Of a stretch of DNA of 22,431 nt, positions 5,689 to 14,034 are shown in pieces; position 1 is the first letter of the stretch, and every line of letters begins with the position of its first letter. The notes beneath the pieces were generated by a model. The model was not told the origin of the DNA. It saw only the letters and a program-made list of their open reading frames with translations, and did no database searches. Both the position numbers and the translations under genes were made by a program. Origin of the DNA: a virus; the IMG/VR virus record IMGVR_UViG_3300036835_000059, positions 1 through 22,431 of that record, one strand, 5' to 3'.

Positions 5689-6382
5689 GCCATTACCGTG
5701 GCCGGCTGATCATGTTGAGCGGCGGCCGGTATCGTCATTGATGCCGTCCGCCCGCAACGCGCGTGTGCACAGTGCGCGACAGGTCAGCACCATTGCTGCA
5801 TCGATCAAGGAATTCGGTTGGACCGTTCCAGTGTTGATCGATGAGGAAGGCGAGATCATCGCGGGCGCAGGGCGTGTGTTAGCGGCGCCGACGTTGGGCC
5901 TTGTGGAAGTACCGGTGATTGTCGCGCGCGGCTGGACCGACGAACAGAAGCGCGCCTATCGCCTCGCCGACAATCAGATCGCGCTCGGTTCCACGTGGAA
6001 CAAAGCTCTTCTGCAGGTCGAGCTCAGCGATTTGCGGAAGCATTTCGACCTGGAGCTGATGGGCTTTGCCGCGAAAGACGCCGCCACGTCGAACGGCTTG
6101 GCCAGCGAGGAATTGCCGCCGGCGCTGCAACTGGAACCGCCGCGCGAATATGCGCTGATCATGTGCGCGAGCCCGGAGGAATGGGAACGGCTCAAGGTCG
6201 CCTTAAAACTGACACCAGTCCGCCGCGGCGGCTACAAACAGGGCTCCCAATTCGACGATGTCGGCACGCAACGCATCGTGCACGCCGCGGACGTGCTCGC
6301 CATGATCGAGCCCCCCATTCCGCGGCTCGTGGCTCCCGCCGATCCGAACTATCAACCCGATGTTGATCGCGATCCCGTCTAA
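5651..6382 (+). CDS. ParB-domain protein (second), partner of the glycosyltransferase
   Basis: The 243-residue protein is read from ATG 5651, inside the preceding mini-gene. Residues about 22-110 form a typical phage ParB-like nuclease domain: RPVSSLMPSARNARVHS, TIAASIKEFGWTVPVLIDEE, IIAGAGRVLAA (71-79) and DNQIAL. The usual GHGR motif is GAGR here, which may reduce nuclease activity. The C-terminal part (about 160-220, YALIMCASPEEWERLKVAL...) is a second domain shared with phage ParB proteins that are often fused or adjacent to DNA methyltransferases. Such ParB proteins help base-modifying enzymes act on phage DNA; the adjacent glycosyltransferase makes that plausible here. Confidence 0.82.
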   Translation: MARARSTTKKPPEPLPWPADHVERRPVSSLMPSARNARVHSARQVSTIAASIKEFGWTVPVLIDEEGEIIAGAGRVLAAPTLGLVEVPVIVARGWTDEQKRAYRLADNQIALGSTWNKALLQVELSDLRKHFDLELMGFAAKDAATSNGLASEELPPALQLEPPREYALIMCASPEEWERLKVALKLTPVRRGGYKQGSQFDDVGTQRIVHAADVLAMIEPPIPRLVAPADPNYQPDVDRDPV

Positions 6383-7076
6383 GGGCCGCGCCGGCAAGGT
6401 GCGCTCGCTCAAGGTGCTGCCATCGGCGAGCGTGTTCGTGCCGCACCTCGAGGCCGAGGCTTATCTCGCCACCGGGTGCCGCAATGTCGTCGCCGTGCCG
6501 GACACCGTGCGCGGGATCACGGCGACCCGAAACTGGATTCTGCGGAACACCGACCACCGCCGGCTGGTGATGATCGACGACGACGTCGTCACCGCCGGCT
6601 ATGTGAAGCTCCACAGTCACGCGGCGCAGACGATCCCGCTCAGTGAAGAAGTGTGGCTCGGTGAATTTGCGAAGATTTTCGACGTCACCGAATGCCTGGG
6701 TTATCGCATCTGGGGCGTCTCGACCGACGGGGCGACCCGGAGCGTGTATCCCTATCACCCGTTCCGCTTCCGCTCTTACGTGACCGCCTCGTGTATGGGG
6801 ATCGTCAACGACGGCCGGACCACGTTTGACGAGAGTTTCGCGGTTAAGGAGGATTACGAGCTTTGCCTCCGCTGCATCGTGCAAGACGGCGGCGTCGTCA
6901 CCGCTGAATACCTCTATTGGCGCAACAGCCATTGGCACGACGAGGGCGGGTGCAAGGACTACCGCACCCAGGCGGTCGAGGACGATTGCATCAAACGCCT
7001 GCGCCGATCCTATCCCGGCCTCGTGCGCGTCGCGCAGCGGGCCAACTCGGAGTGGGCGATCCAGATCGCGGCATGA
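6360..7076 (+). CDS. TET-associated-type glycosyltransferase (TAGT)
   Basis: The 238-residue protein starts at ATG 6360, overlapping the ParB gene by 23 bases. It matches the TAGT family: IPSKGRAGKV at the N-terminus, ITATRNWIL, MIDDDV with the DxD-like metal site (Asp73-Asp75), FDESFAVKEDYEL (Lys163-Glu167) and a late GGCKDYR segment. TAGT enzymes have a GT-A-like fold and are predicted to transfer sugars onto hydroxylated bases in phage DNA, next to TET/JBP dioxygenases or other base-modifying enzymes. No dioxygenase is present here; the base-modifying partner would have to lie outside the window or be supplied by the host. Glycosylation of a protein or another substrate remains an alternative. 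Confidence 0.78.
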   Translation: MLIAIPSKGRAGKVRSLKVLPSASVFVPHLEAEAYLATGCRNVVAVPDTVRGITATRNWILRNTDHRRLVMIDDDVVTAGYVKLHSHAAQTIPLSEEVWLGEFAKIFDVTECLGYRIWGVSTDGATRSVYPYHPFRFRSYVTASCMGIVNDGRTTFDESFAVKEDYELCLRCIVQDGGVVTAEYLYWRNSHWHDEGGCKDYRTQAVEDDCIKRLRRSYPGLVRVAQRANSEWAIQIAA

Positions 7077-7585
7077 GAACGTCCGGGCAGCGTCCAGTGC
7101 CGACCGAATTGCACCGGATGCGCGGGACCTATCGCGCCGATCGCCACGGTGCGGCGCCTATCGCGCTCGGCGACCTCGTCAAACCGCCGTCGCACTTCAA
7201 CACCGAACAGAGGAAGTCGTGGCGCTACGCGATCGAGCACGCGCCGGCGCATTTGCTGCGGATGATCGACCGCGGAACGCTCGCGGTGTGGGTCGAGGCC
7301 GAGACTCGGCATTTCGAGGCGACCGCGGCGCAAAACGAGCTCAATAAGCAAACCGGGGTGAAGTACCTCATCCCCGGACCGATGGGCGGGCTCGTCGCCT
7401 CGCCGCTCGTCGACGTCATCGACAAAGCCGGAAAAACGATGATGCGCGCCGCGCAGGATTTGGGGTTCTCGCCGGCGACGCGGACCCGGATCGTCGTCGC
7501 GCCGGATCAGGAAGCGGCCAACGACGACGGCACGCCGGACACAAACCCCTGGTCGGTGCTGAGATTGGTCAAGGGCGGTGACTGA
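7073..7585 (+). CDS. terS: Terminase small subunit, P27 family
   Basis: ATG 7073 overlaps the glycosyltransferase stop by ATGA; the frame is open upstream but only as shadow. The 170-residue product matches the P27 TerS pattern: RMRGTYRADRHG, FNTEQRKSWRYAIEHAPAHL, a long central helix, PLVDVIDKAGKTMMRAAQDL and the characteristic LGFSPATRTRI near the C-terminus. TerS recognises the packaging start of phage DNA and activates TerL. Its position directly before TerL, with an 8-base overlap, is the standard arrangement. Confidence 0.88.
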   Translation: MRTSGQRPVPTELHRMRGTYRADRHGAAPIALGDLVKPPSHFNTEQRKSWRYAIEHAPAHLLRMIDRGTLAVWVEAETRHFEATAAQNELNKQTGVKYLIPGPMGGLVASPLVDVIDKAGKTMMRAAQDLGFSPATRTRIVVAPDQEAANDDGTPDTNPWSVLRLVKGGD

Positions 7586-9257
7586 TTTCTCGCGCCTCGT
7601 GCCGGACGCCGTGATCTACGCCGAGAAGGTCGAGGGTGGGGCGATCGTCGCATCGCATCATGCGAAGGCGGCGTGCGTCCGGTTCCTCGACGACCTGGAC
7701 GTCGCCCGCCGCGGCGATGGTCAGTGGGAATTCCGCGAGGACCTTGCCGCGCGCGCCATGCTGTTTGCGGGCACGATGCCCAACATCAAAGGCCCGATGG
7801 CCGGCCGCTCGATCGAGCTTATGGATTGGCAGAAATTCGCCTATGCCAACATCTTCGGGTGGGTCGAACGCGGGACCGAGACGCGCCGTTTCCGCCAGGG
7901 CGTGATCTTTGTTCCGAAGGGCAACGGGAAGACGACCGTTAGCGCACCCCTCGCGCTTTACCTCACCTTTGGCGAGGGCGAGGGCGGCGCCGAGGGCTAC
8001 GCGGCCGCGGTGTCGCGCGATCAGGCGCGCATCTTGTTCGACACCGCGCAGAACATGGCGCGCCGTTCGACCGATCTGCGCCGCGAATGGGGCGTCGGCG
8101 TGCTGACAAACTCGATCTTTCAGGAAGCGACCGCGTCGAAGTTCATTCCGATATCGAGTGACGCGAAGGCACTCGACGGGCTCAACGTTCATTGCGCGGT
8201 GTGCGACGAGATCGGATCGCACCGCACCAGCGAGGTCTACGATGCGCTTCTTACGGCAACCGGCAAGCGGCGTCAGCCCTTCCTTCTTAGCATCTCGACC
8301 GCCACCGGCAACGCCGCGGGGATCGGGAAGCAGCTCTGGGACTACCTCATGCGGGTTCTGTCGACGGGTCCGCGGGACGATCGTGTTTTTGGCATCATCT
8401 ACTCGATCGACGATGACGACGATCCGTGGGAGGAGGCGACCTGGATAAAGGCCAATCCGGGGTGGGGCGTCTCGGTTCAGCCGGACGCGATCCGCGCGAT
8501 CATGAAGCAAGCGCGCAACAACCCCGCACAGGAAGCCGCGGCAAAAACCCGTCATTTGAACGTGTGGGTTGGCGCCGACGAGTCGCTGTTCTCGACCTCC
8601 GCCTGGGGGGCCTGCGCGAAGCCGCTGCGGATCGATGATTACCGCGGCCGCGAGTGTCATCTCGCGTTCGACGGCGCGAGCAAAACCGACCTCGCCGCGC
8701 TTGCCGCCGTGTTCCCCGAGGGCGACGGACGCTACACCGCCTTTTGCCGCTGCTACCTTAACGAGGCCGCGGTGCTGGAGGCGCGCAACCCGTCCTATCC
8801 GGGGTGGGCGAACGATGGCCATCTCGTGATCACGCCCGGAAACGAGACGGACTACGCGACGATCGAGGCCGACATTCTCGAATGGTCGCGCATGTTGCGC
8901 GTGCGGTCCTTTGCCTACGATCCCTGGGGCTCGACCTACCTCGCGCAACGCCTCGACGAAGCGCGCGTGCCGATCGTCGAATTCCGCTCGACGACGCAAA
9001 ACTTCTCGGAGCCGACCAAGGAGCTCGACGCCGCCATGCGGTCGGGCCGGATCAGCCACGACGGCAACGGACCCTTGACCTGGTGCATCGGCAACGTCGT
9101 CGGCCATTACGACGCGCGCGGCAACGTCTATCCGCGGCGGCCGCGTCCGGAGAACAAGATCGACGCCGCGATCGCGCTGATCATGGGCATCGCGCGGTGC
9201 ATGACCGACGAGGGGCCCAGCGTCTACACACCGACGCGCGGGATCATCTCGATTTGA
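7578..9257 (+). CDS. terL: Terminase large subunit, Terminase_1 family
   Basis: The 559-residue motor/nuclease starts at GTG 7578. The ATPase half contains FVPKGNGKTT, the Walker A motif (residues 112-119, Lys118), and VHCAVCDE, the Walker B motif (Asp210, Glu211), followed by a coupling-type LSISTATGN segment. The RNase H-like nuclease half has LAFDGAS (Asp365), YDPWG (Asp448) and ENKIDAAIAL (Asp529), the three expected acidic residues. Length and order agree with HK97-type TerL. The enzyme pumps DNA through the portal into the prohead and cuts the concatemer. The stop overlaps the portal start by TTGA. Confidence 0.96.
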   Translation: MTDFSRLVPDAVIYAEKVEGGAIVASHHAKAACVRFLDDLDVARRGDGQWEFREDLAARAMLFAGTMPNIKGPMAGRSIELMDWQKFAYANIFGWVERGTETRRFRQGVIFVPKGNGKTTVSAPLALYLTFGEGEGGAEGYAAAVSRDQARILFDTAQNMARRSTDLRREWGVGVLTNSIFQEATASKFIPISSDAKALDGLNVHCAVCDEIGSHRTSEVYDALLTATGKRRQPFLLSISTATGNAAGIGKQLWDYLMRVLSTGPRDDRVFGIIYSIDDDDDPWEEATWIKANPGWGVSVQPDAIRAIMKQARNNPAQEAAAKTRHLNVWVGADESLFSTSAWGACAKPLRIDDYRGRECHLAFDGASKTDLAALAAVFPEGDGRYTAFCRCYLNEAAVLEARNPSYPGWANDGHLVITPGNETDYATIEADILEWSRMLRVRSFAYDPWGSTYLAQRLDEARVPIVEFRSTTQNFSEPTKELDAAMRSGRISHDGNGPLTWCIGNVVGHYDARGNVYPRRPRPENKIDAAIALIMGIARCMTDEGPSVYTPTRGIISI

Positions 9258-10678
9258 TCGACGACCTCATACCGATTGCCTCATCCGTTCCGCAGATCGC
9301 GCTTGGTCCCGCCGCGTCCGCACCACCGGAGAAATCCGACACTGCGCCGCCGGCCGCCGCGTCCGCACCACCGGAGAAATCCGACACTGCGCCGCCGGCG
9401 CCCGCTGCGCCTGCCGTCGCCGCTGCAGGTGGCCGCGGGGGTGATGTCGTCTCGACCACCAATGCGCTCGCCTTCCCCTACTTCCCAGGCATGGGCTTCC
9501 CGTCAAACGCGGGGATCCCGGTCACGCCGCTCACCGCGATGCAAAGCGCCGCCGTTTATGGGTGCTGCAAGTGTATCGCCGAGGACATCGCCGGCCTGCG
9601 CGTGCAAATCCGCCGCGCCACCGATGACGGCGGCTGGATCGTCGATCGCGGCCATCCGCTTAATCGGCTGTTTCGCCGCCCGAACCGGTGGCAACCGCGC
9701 TTTCACTTCTGGGTCTTTGTGCTGATCGCCTATTCCCTGCGCGGCAACGCTTACATGGTGATCCTGCGCGACCGGGTCGGCCGCCCGGTCGAGCTCGTGC
9801 CGGTGTGGCCGGATAGCGTCTCGGTCCATCCGCCGGTGCGCGGTGATGGCTACGGGCGCGTTTGGTACACCGTGACCTCCCGCTTTCTCGGCGGCACCTA
9901 CCGGGTGCCGAGCGAGAACATGGTGCACATGATGAATATGAGCTTCGACGGCTTCGTCGGACTCTCGCCGATCGCCTGCGCGCAAGATGTCGTCGGGCTC
10001 GCGCTCGCCACCCAACAGCACGGCGCGATTTTGTTCCGCCAGGGCGGGCAAGTCGGTGGCGTGCTCAGCCATCCCGGACGCATCGGCACCGAGACGATGC
10101 AGGCGATCGCGCAATCGTGGCGCGATGTTCATTCCGGGGTCCAGAACGCGCACAAGATCGCGGTCCTCGAAGAAGGCATGAAGTACGAGAAAATCGCGCT
10201 GACCAACGAGGACGCGCAATTTCTCCAGACGCGGCAGTTCCAGGTGATCGACATCTGCCGGCTGTACCGCGTGCCGCCGCACAAGGTCGGCGAATATGGC
10301 CGCGCGACCTTCAACAACCTGGAGCAACAGCAGCAGCAATACATCGATGATTGCTTGCAGCCGCACACCGACCAGCTTTCCGACGTGCTGGGTGACGGGC
10401 TGTTGTTCGATGACGAGCGCGGGGACTATGAAGTCCGCTTCGATTATTCGACGTTGCTCACCGGCGACATGAGCCAGCGGTATTCCGCCTATCAAACCGG
10501 GCTCAACAACGGGTTTTTGAACCGAAACGAGGTCCGCGCCCGCGAGGGCATGAACCCGATTCCGGGCGGTGACGAGTACCGCGTGCCACTCAACACCGGC
10601 AACCCGATCGACCCGACCAACGCCGCGCAGCAGACGCCCCGCGACGGCGACAACGATGGGGAGCTCAACGAAGAATGA
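9254..10678 (+). CDS. HK97-type portal protein
   Basis: The dodecameric channel through which DNA enters the head. The frame is open far upstream over terL, but the first credible start is TTG 9254, in a TTGA overlap with terL, giving 474 residues. Residues about 1-60 form a disordered Pro/Ala-rich extension with a duplicated 15-residue unit. The portal domain follows: AVYGCCKCIAEDIAGL, LRGNAYMVILRDRVGRPVEL, VGLSPIACAQ, HGAILFRQGG and NEDAQFLQTRQFQVIDICRLYRVPP (the portal crown/clip region), then EQQQQQYIDDCLQP. The C-terminus is Gly/Asp-rich and ends at the ATGA overlap with the protease. No in-frame ATG or GTG precedes the conserved part, which is why the TTG is preferred. Confidence 0.92.
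   Translation: MIDDLIPIASSVPQIALGPAASAPPEKSDTAPPAAASAPPEKSDTAPPAPAAPAVAAAGGRGGDVVSTTNALAFPYFPGMGFPSNAGIPVTPLTAMQSAAVYGCCKCIAEDIAGLRVQIRRATDDGGWIVDRGHPLNRLFRRPNRWQPRFHFWVFVLIAYSLRGNAYMVILRDRVGRPVELVPVWPDSVSVHPPVRGDGYGRVWYTVTSRFLGGTYRVPSENMVHMMNMSFDGFVGLSPIACAQDVVGLALATQQHGAILFRQGGQVGGVLSHPGRIGTETMQAIAQSWRDVHSGVQNAHKIAVLEEGMKYEKIALTNEDAQFLQTRQFQVIDICRLYRVPPHKVGEYGRATFNNLEQQQQQYIDDCLQPHTDQLSDVLGDGLLFDDERGDYEVRFDYSTLLTGDMSQRYSAYQTGLNNGFLNRNEVRAREGMNPIPGGDEYRVPLNTGNPIDPTNAAQQTPRDGDNDGELNEE
9311..9400 (+). repeat. 45-bp direct duplication in the portal N-terminus
   Basis: Two adjacent 45-bp units (9311-9355 and 9356-9400) differ only at the last base. They encode two copies of a 15-residue unit, AASAPPEKSDTAPPA. 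Near identity at DNA level points to a recent duplication that kept the frame. Confidence 0.92.
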
Positions 10679-11367
10679 TCCCGCTCGTCTCGTCGAACAC
10701 GTTCAAATCGATGGTCGCGACGCGGACGGCGGACCGCCGGATCGTCATGGCCAAACGCGCGCCGCTTGTCGGCGTCGTGAAATCCGAGGTGATCGAGCCC
10801 GTCGAGAAACTGGACGATCGCACGCTCCGCTTTGTGATCTCGACCGGGTCCGTCGATCGCGACCAGGACCGCATCGATCAATCCGGCTGGGTGCTCGATC
10901 ACTTCGCCAAAAACCCGGTCGTTCTGTGGGGGCACAACGCATCGATGCCGCCGATCGGCAAGGCGCTCGACGTCGGCGTGAAAAACGGACGCCTCACGTC
11001 CGCCGTGCGCTTCCTGCCCGATGAAGGCTACGGGACGGCCTCGGCCTGGGCCGATCAGATTTACAAGCTCGCCAAAGATGGCTGGCTGTCGGCGACGTCG
11101 GTCGGCTTCCGTCCGCTCAAATGGGATTTCACCGACGACCCGGAACGCGGTGCCGACGATTGGTTTCCGGGGATCGACTTCCACTCATCCGAGCTCGTCG
11201 AGCTCTCGCTCGTGACCGTCCCGGCCAATCCCGAGGCGCTGATCGAGGAACCTGTCGCCACCGATGAAGGCACCACCGCAACCGTCGCGGCATTCGACAC
11301 CGGTCGTGGGCGCCGAGCCCGCGCCGCGGCTGTCGCGAACATCTTCCCGCGGAGGGCAATTCGATGA
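10675..11367 (+). CDS. HK97-family prohead protease
   Basis: The 230-residue serine protease starts at ATG 10675 (ATGA overlap with the portal). Landmarks are STGSVDRDQDRI, LWGHNASMPPIGKA with the catalytic His87, a central WLSATSVGFRP block and ELSLVTVPANPEALIE with the catalytic Ser178. It removes the scaffold-like N-terminal domain of the capsid protein and drives head maturation. A Gly/Arg/Ala-rich tail follows the catalytic domain. The stop overlaps the capsid gene by ATGA, which should keep protease and capsid expression coupled. Confidence 0.93.
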   Translation: MIPLVSSNTFKSMVATRTADRRIVMAKRAPLVGVVKSEVIEPVEKLDDRTLRFVISTGSVDRDQDRIDQSGWVLDHFAKNPVVLWGHNASMPPIGKALDVGVKNGRLTSAVRFLPDEGYGTASAWADQIYKLAKDGWLSATSVGFRPLKWDFTDDPERGADDWFPGIDFHSSELVELSLVTVPANPEALIEEPVATDEGTTATVAAFDTGRGRRARAAAVANIFPRRAIR

Positions 11368-13118
11368 CGACCGAAAAGCTGCACGAGTACCTACGCCGTC
11401 GCGGGGAGATCGCCGCGCGGATGAAGGCGATCACCAAGCAGGAGGACGAGCTCCCGGAAGGCGAGGCGCTTTCCGAGGACACGCTCTCGGAATTCCAACA
11501 GTTGCAAGTCGAGCTCGCCGCCCTTGAGGGCCGGATTTCGCGTCTCGAGGCCGCGCTCGCCGCGGAAGCCTCGACCGCAGACGACGGCAACGGCGAGAGC
11601 GGCAACGGCGACGATGCCGGTTCCGGTGACGGCGACGACGACAACACCGCCTCCGCCCGCGGTGTGATCACCCGCGGTGGCTTCCGAGTGTTCGCCACGC
11701 CTGCGCGGCGTCCAAACGATGCCGAAAAGGGCTTCTCGGTCGCCCGGTTCATGATCGCCGTCGCCTATCGCAAGATGAACGGCGCGACGTGGGATCAAAC
11801 CGCCAACTTCATCTCGCGCCGATTCCACGACGACCGCGTCGCCAAGGAAGTGAAGGCGCTCAACACCCAAGTCGTGAGTGAAGGGGGCGCGCTCATCCCG
11901 CAAGACTTCATGCCGGACCTGATCGAGCTCCTACGCGCCCGCGTCGTCGTGCGCAACGCGAGCCCGGTGGGTGTCGGGATGCCTCTCGGCAACATGACGA
12001 TCCCGCGCCTCGCCGGCGGCGCCTCGGCCAACTACCAAGGCGAAATGGACGATATGTCGCTCACGGAGGAAGTGTTCGACGACGTCGACCTGTCGGCCAA
12101 AAAGTTGACCGCAATGGTCCCGGTGTCGAATGACCTCCTGCGCCGCTCGCCGATCGGGATCGAACCGATCATCCGCGACGACCTCGTCGAGACGATCGCC
12201 CGCAAGGAGGACATCGTTTTTATCCGGAGTGACGGTTCGGGCAAATCGCCGATCGGCTGGCGATCGCTCGTGCTGCCGGCGAACCTGATCACGGTTCCCG
12301 CGATCGCCGCCGGATCATCGGGGCTCGACGAGGTCGTCGCCGCATTGTCCGCGGGTATCCTCACGCTCACCAACGGGATGAGCCGGATGCTGCGCCCGCA
12401 CTGGTTCATGGCGCCGACAATCGCCCGGTTCATCGCGACCCGGCGCGATCAGGTGGGCGGGTTCTACTACAAGGACGAGATGGCGGGCGGCACCCTGGAG
12501 GGTATCCCGTTCTCGATCACGCAGCAGATTCCGACCAATCTCGGCGGCGGCAACGGCTCCGAGATTTACCTCGTCGACATGGCGGACACGATCATCGCCG
12601 ACACCATGTCGGTGCAGGTCGATATGTCGGACGTCGCCGCGTATTACGGCACCGATGGCGACATCGTCTCGACCTTCCAGCGGGATCAAAGCCTGTTCCG
12701 CGTGATCGCCGAGCACGATTTCAACATGCGGCACCTTCAGTCCTTGGCGATCCTCATCGTCGCAGATTGGAAGTTCGCGGGCCTCGCCGGGGTGCCGGGG
12801 GCGCCGTGGTCGTCGCAACCGCTCAACAAGTCCTGGGCGATGGTGCCGTCCGCGTGGCCAGCGGTCGCCACCGGGGCCAATCCGCCGCCGACCCTCTACG
12901 ATCCGGGGCAGGCCGAAAGCTCCGCGTTCGATGGCGCGCTGACCGACAACGCCGGCGGTGGGCCGTATCCGACTGGGCCGTATATCGATCCGGACACGGA
13001 CACCCCGACGCCAAACCCGCCGGCGGGGAGCACGGGCGCAACGGGCGCTGCCGCTCAAGCGACCAGCGCACGCCGCACGAGCAGCACCAGCGGCTCGGCC
13101 GGCGCCACTGGCGCATAA
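11364..13118 (+). CDS. HK97-family major capsid protein with long C-terminal extension
   Basis: The 584-residue product starts at ATG 11364. Residues about 1-70 form a coiled-coil delta (scaffold) domain that the upstream protease should remove; about 73-95 form an acidic Asp/Gly linker. The HK97 fold follows: GGALIPQDFMPDLIELLRARVVVR (N-arm/spine region), ISITQQIP-type and MADTIIADTMSVQVDMSD segments and DQSLFRVIAEHDFNMRH, ending near DWKFAGL (residue 468-474). About 110 further residues are rich in Pro, Gly, Ala and Thr, with a GSTGATGA collagen-like end. Most HK97-type capsid proteins stop near residue 390-470, so this tail is unusual and may be surface-exposed. Confidence 0.93.
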   Translation: MTTEKLHEYLRRRGEIAARMKAITKQEDELPEGEALSEDTLSEFQQLQVELAALEGRISRLEAALAAEASTADDGNGESGNGDDAGSGDGDDDNTASARGVITRGGFRVFATPARRPNDAEKGFSVARFMIAVAYRKMNGATWDQTANFISRRFHDDRVAKEVKALNTQVVSEGGALIPQDFMPDLIELLRARVVVRNASPVGVGMPLGNMTIPRLAGGASANYQGEMDDMSLTEEVFDDVDLSAKKLTAMVPVSNDLLRRSPIGIEPIIRDDLVETIARKEDIVFIRSDGSGKSPIGWRSLVLPANLITVPAIAAGSSGLDEVVAALSAGILTLTNGMSRMLRPHWFMAPTIARFIATRRDQVGGFYYKDEMAGGTLEGIPFSITQQIPTNLGGGNGSEIYLVDMADTIIADTMSVQVDMSDVAAYYGTDGDIVSTFQRDQSLFRVIAEHDFNMRHLQSLAILIVADWKFAGLAGVPGAPWSSQPLNKSWAMVPSAWPAVATGANPPPTLYDPGQAESSAFDGALTDNAGGGPYPTGPYIDPDTDTPTPNPPAGSTGATGAAAQATSARRTSSTSGSAGATGA

Positions 13119-13132
13119 GGGGGGGCTGATCG

Positions 13133-13402
13133 ATGGCCGAACCTGATCCGCCCGTCCGCGCCGGTCCGATGGGCCGCGGCTTTGCCGTGCGCTTCATGCG
13201 GCAATGGCAGAACTACTTTCCGGGGGACGTCGCGACGTTTCCCGCGCGCATGGCCGCGGGCCTCGTCTCGCGGCGCATCGCCCGCGCTGTCGATATCGCG
13301 GAACCGGGCAACGTGCCGACAGGCGCGCCGCTCGCCATCCGCGGACCCGGCAAACCGCGCGTGGTGAAGGCGCCCGATTTCATGGAAGGGTTTGAGTTCT
13401 GA
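13133..13402 (+). CDS. Small conserved head-region protein
   Basis: The 89-residue product starts at ATG 13133, 14 bases after the capsid stop, with a strong G-rich ribosome-binding site (aagggggg at 13117-13124). The central block (MRQWQNYFPGDVATFPARMAAGLVSRRIA) resembles small proteins often found between capsid and connector genes, in which a 'Y.PGD.A.F....A..LV..G.A' motif recurs. The C-terminus is Lys-rich and ends in MEGFEF. Function is unknown; it could be a minor head or connector accessory protein. The stop forms a CTGA overlap with the next gene. Confidence 0.72.
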   Translation: MAEPDPPVRAGPMGRGFAVRFMRQWQNYFPGDVATFPARMAAGLVSRRIARAVDIAEPGNVPTGAPLAIRGPGKPRVVKAPDFMEGFEF

Positions 13403-14034
13403 CCTACTCGACCCTCGTCGAGATCGAGGCGCCCGCGACGGAGCCCGTCGACATCGATCTCGTGCGCCGGCATTGTCGCGTTGATGCCGAGTACGACGAC
13501 GACCTGTTGACGGGCTACGCCATCGCCGCGCGCGTGATGGCCGAAGCCTGGACGAACCGCGCGTTCATCACGCAAAAGCTGCGCTACACGATCACCAATG
13601 CTCCGCCGCCTTATTCGGCGCCGCTCGTGCCGCAATCGCTCTTGGTGCTGCCGCTGAACTGGCCCGCGGCCGGCTTCCTGCGCCCGATCCCCTTGCTGCG
13701 GGCGCCGTGCCAGACGCTCGACGCCGTCAACTGGGGCTATATCGGCGAGCTCCAGCCCGCGCCATCGGATCAATACACGCTCAACAATCAGGCCGCGCCG
13801 GCGATGGTCAACGTCAGTGCCGGCATTGCGCCGATGATCTCGACCCGCTCGATCCAGTTCGACTACACCGCCGGCTACGGCGACGACCCGGCCGCCGTGC
13901 CGCCGCTGATTAAGCAAGGCATCCTCATGCTGACCGCCGCCTTTTACGAGAACCGTGGCGACGTCGCGGTCGAGGCGTGCGACGCCGCCTATGCGTTGCT
14001 CGGTCCCTACAGGCTGTTCCAGTTTGCCGGATAA
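13399..14034 (+). CDS. Head-tail connector (gp6-like), probably starting at CTG
   Basis: This is the connector ring protein below the portal (HK97 gp6 / phage QLRG-type). Residues after the start include EPVDIDLVRRHCRVDAEYDDDLLTGYAIAARVMAEAWTNR in the expected order, followed by YTAGYGDDPAAVPPLIKQGILMLTAAFYENRGD, the conserved C-terminal helix pair. The nearest canonical start is GTG 13462, but that would remove the conserved EPVDIDLV segment and has no ribosome-binding site. CTG 13399 sits in a CTGA overlap with the previous stop and has ggaaggg eight bases upstream, so a non-AUG start giving 211 residues is the best reading. No other in-frame start lies between the stop at 13393 and 13462. 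Confidence 0.85.
   Translation: MTYSTLVEIEAPATEPVDIDLVRRHCRVDAEYDDDLLTGYAIAARVMAEAWTNRAFITQKLRYTITNAPPPYSAPLVPQSLLVLPLNWPAAGFLRPIPLLRAPCQTLDAVNWGYIGELQPAPSDQYTLNNQAAPAMVNVSAGIAPMISTRSIQFDYTAGYGDDPAAVPPLIKQGILMLTAAFYENRGDVAVEACDAAYALLGPYRLFQFAG

Noticed and set aside
7569-9107. Minus-strand open frame of over 500 codons opposite terL
   Set aside because: terL has all expected ATPase and nuclease motifs; the antisense frame is a high-G+C shadow with no domain pattern.
9503-10495. Minus-strand open frame opposite the portal gene
   Set aside because: The portal reading is certain, and the antisense product shows no family resemblance.
11580-11650. Asp/Gly-coding low-complexity DNA considered as a repeat array
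   Set aside because: Units are irregular and explained by the acidic linker between scaffold domain and capsid fold.
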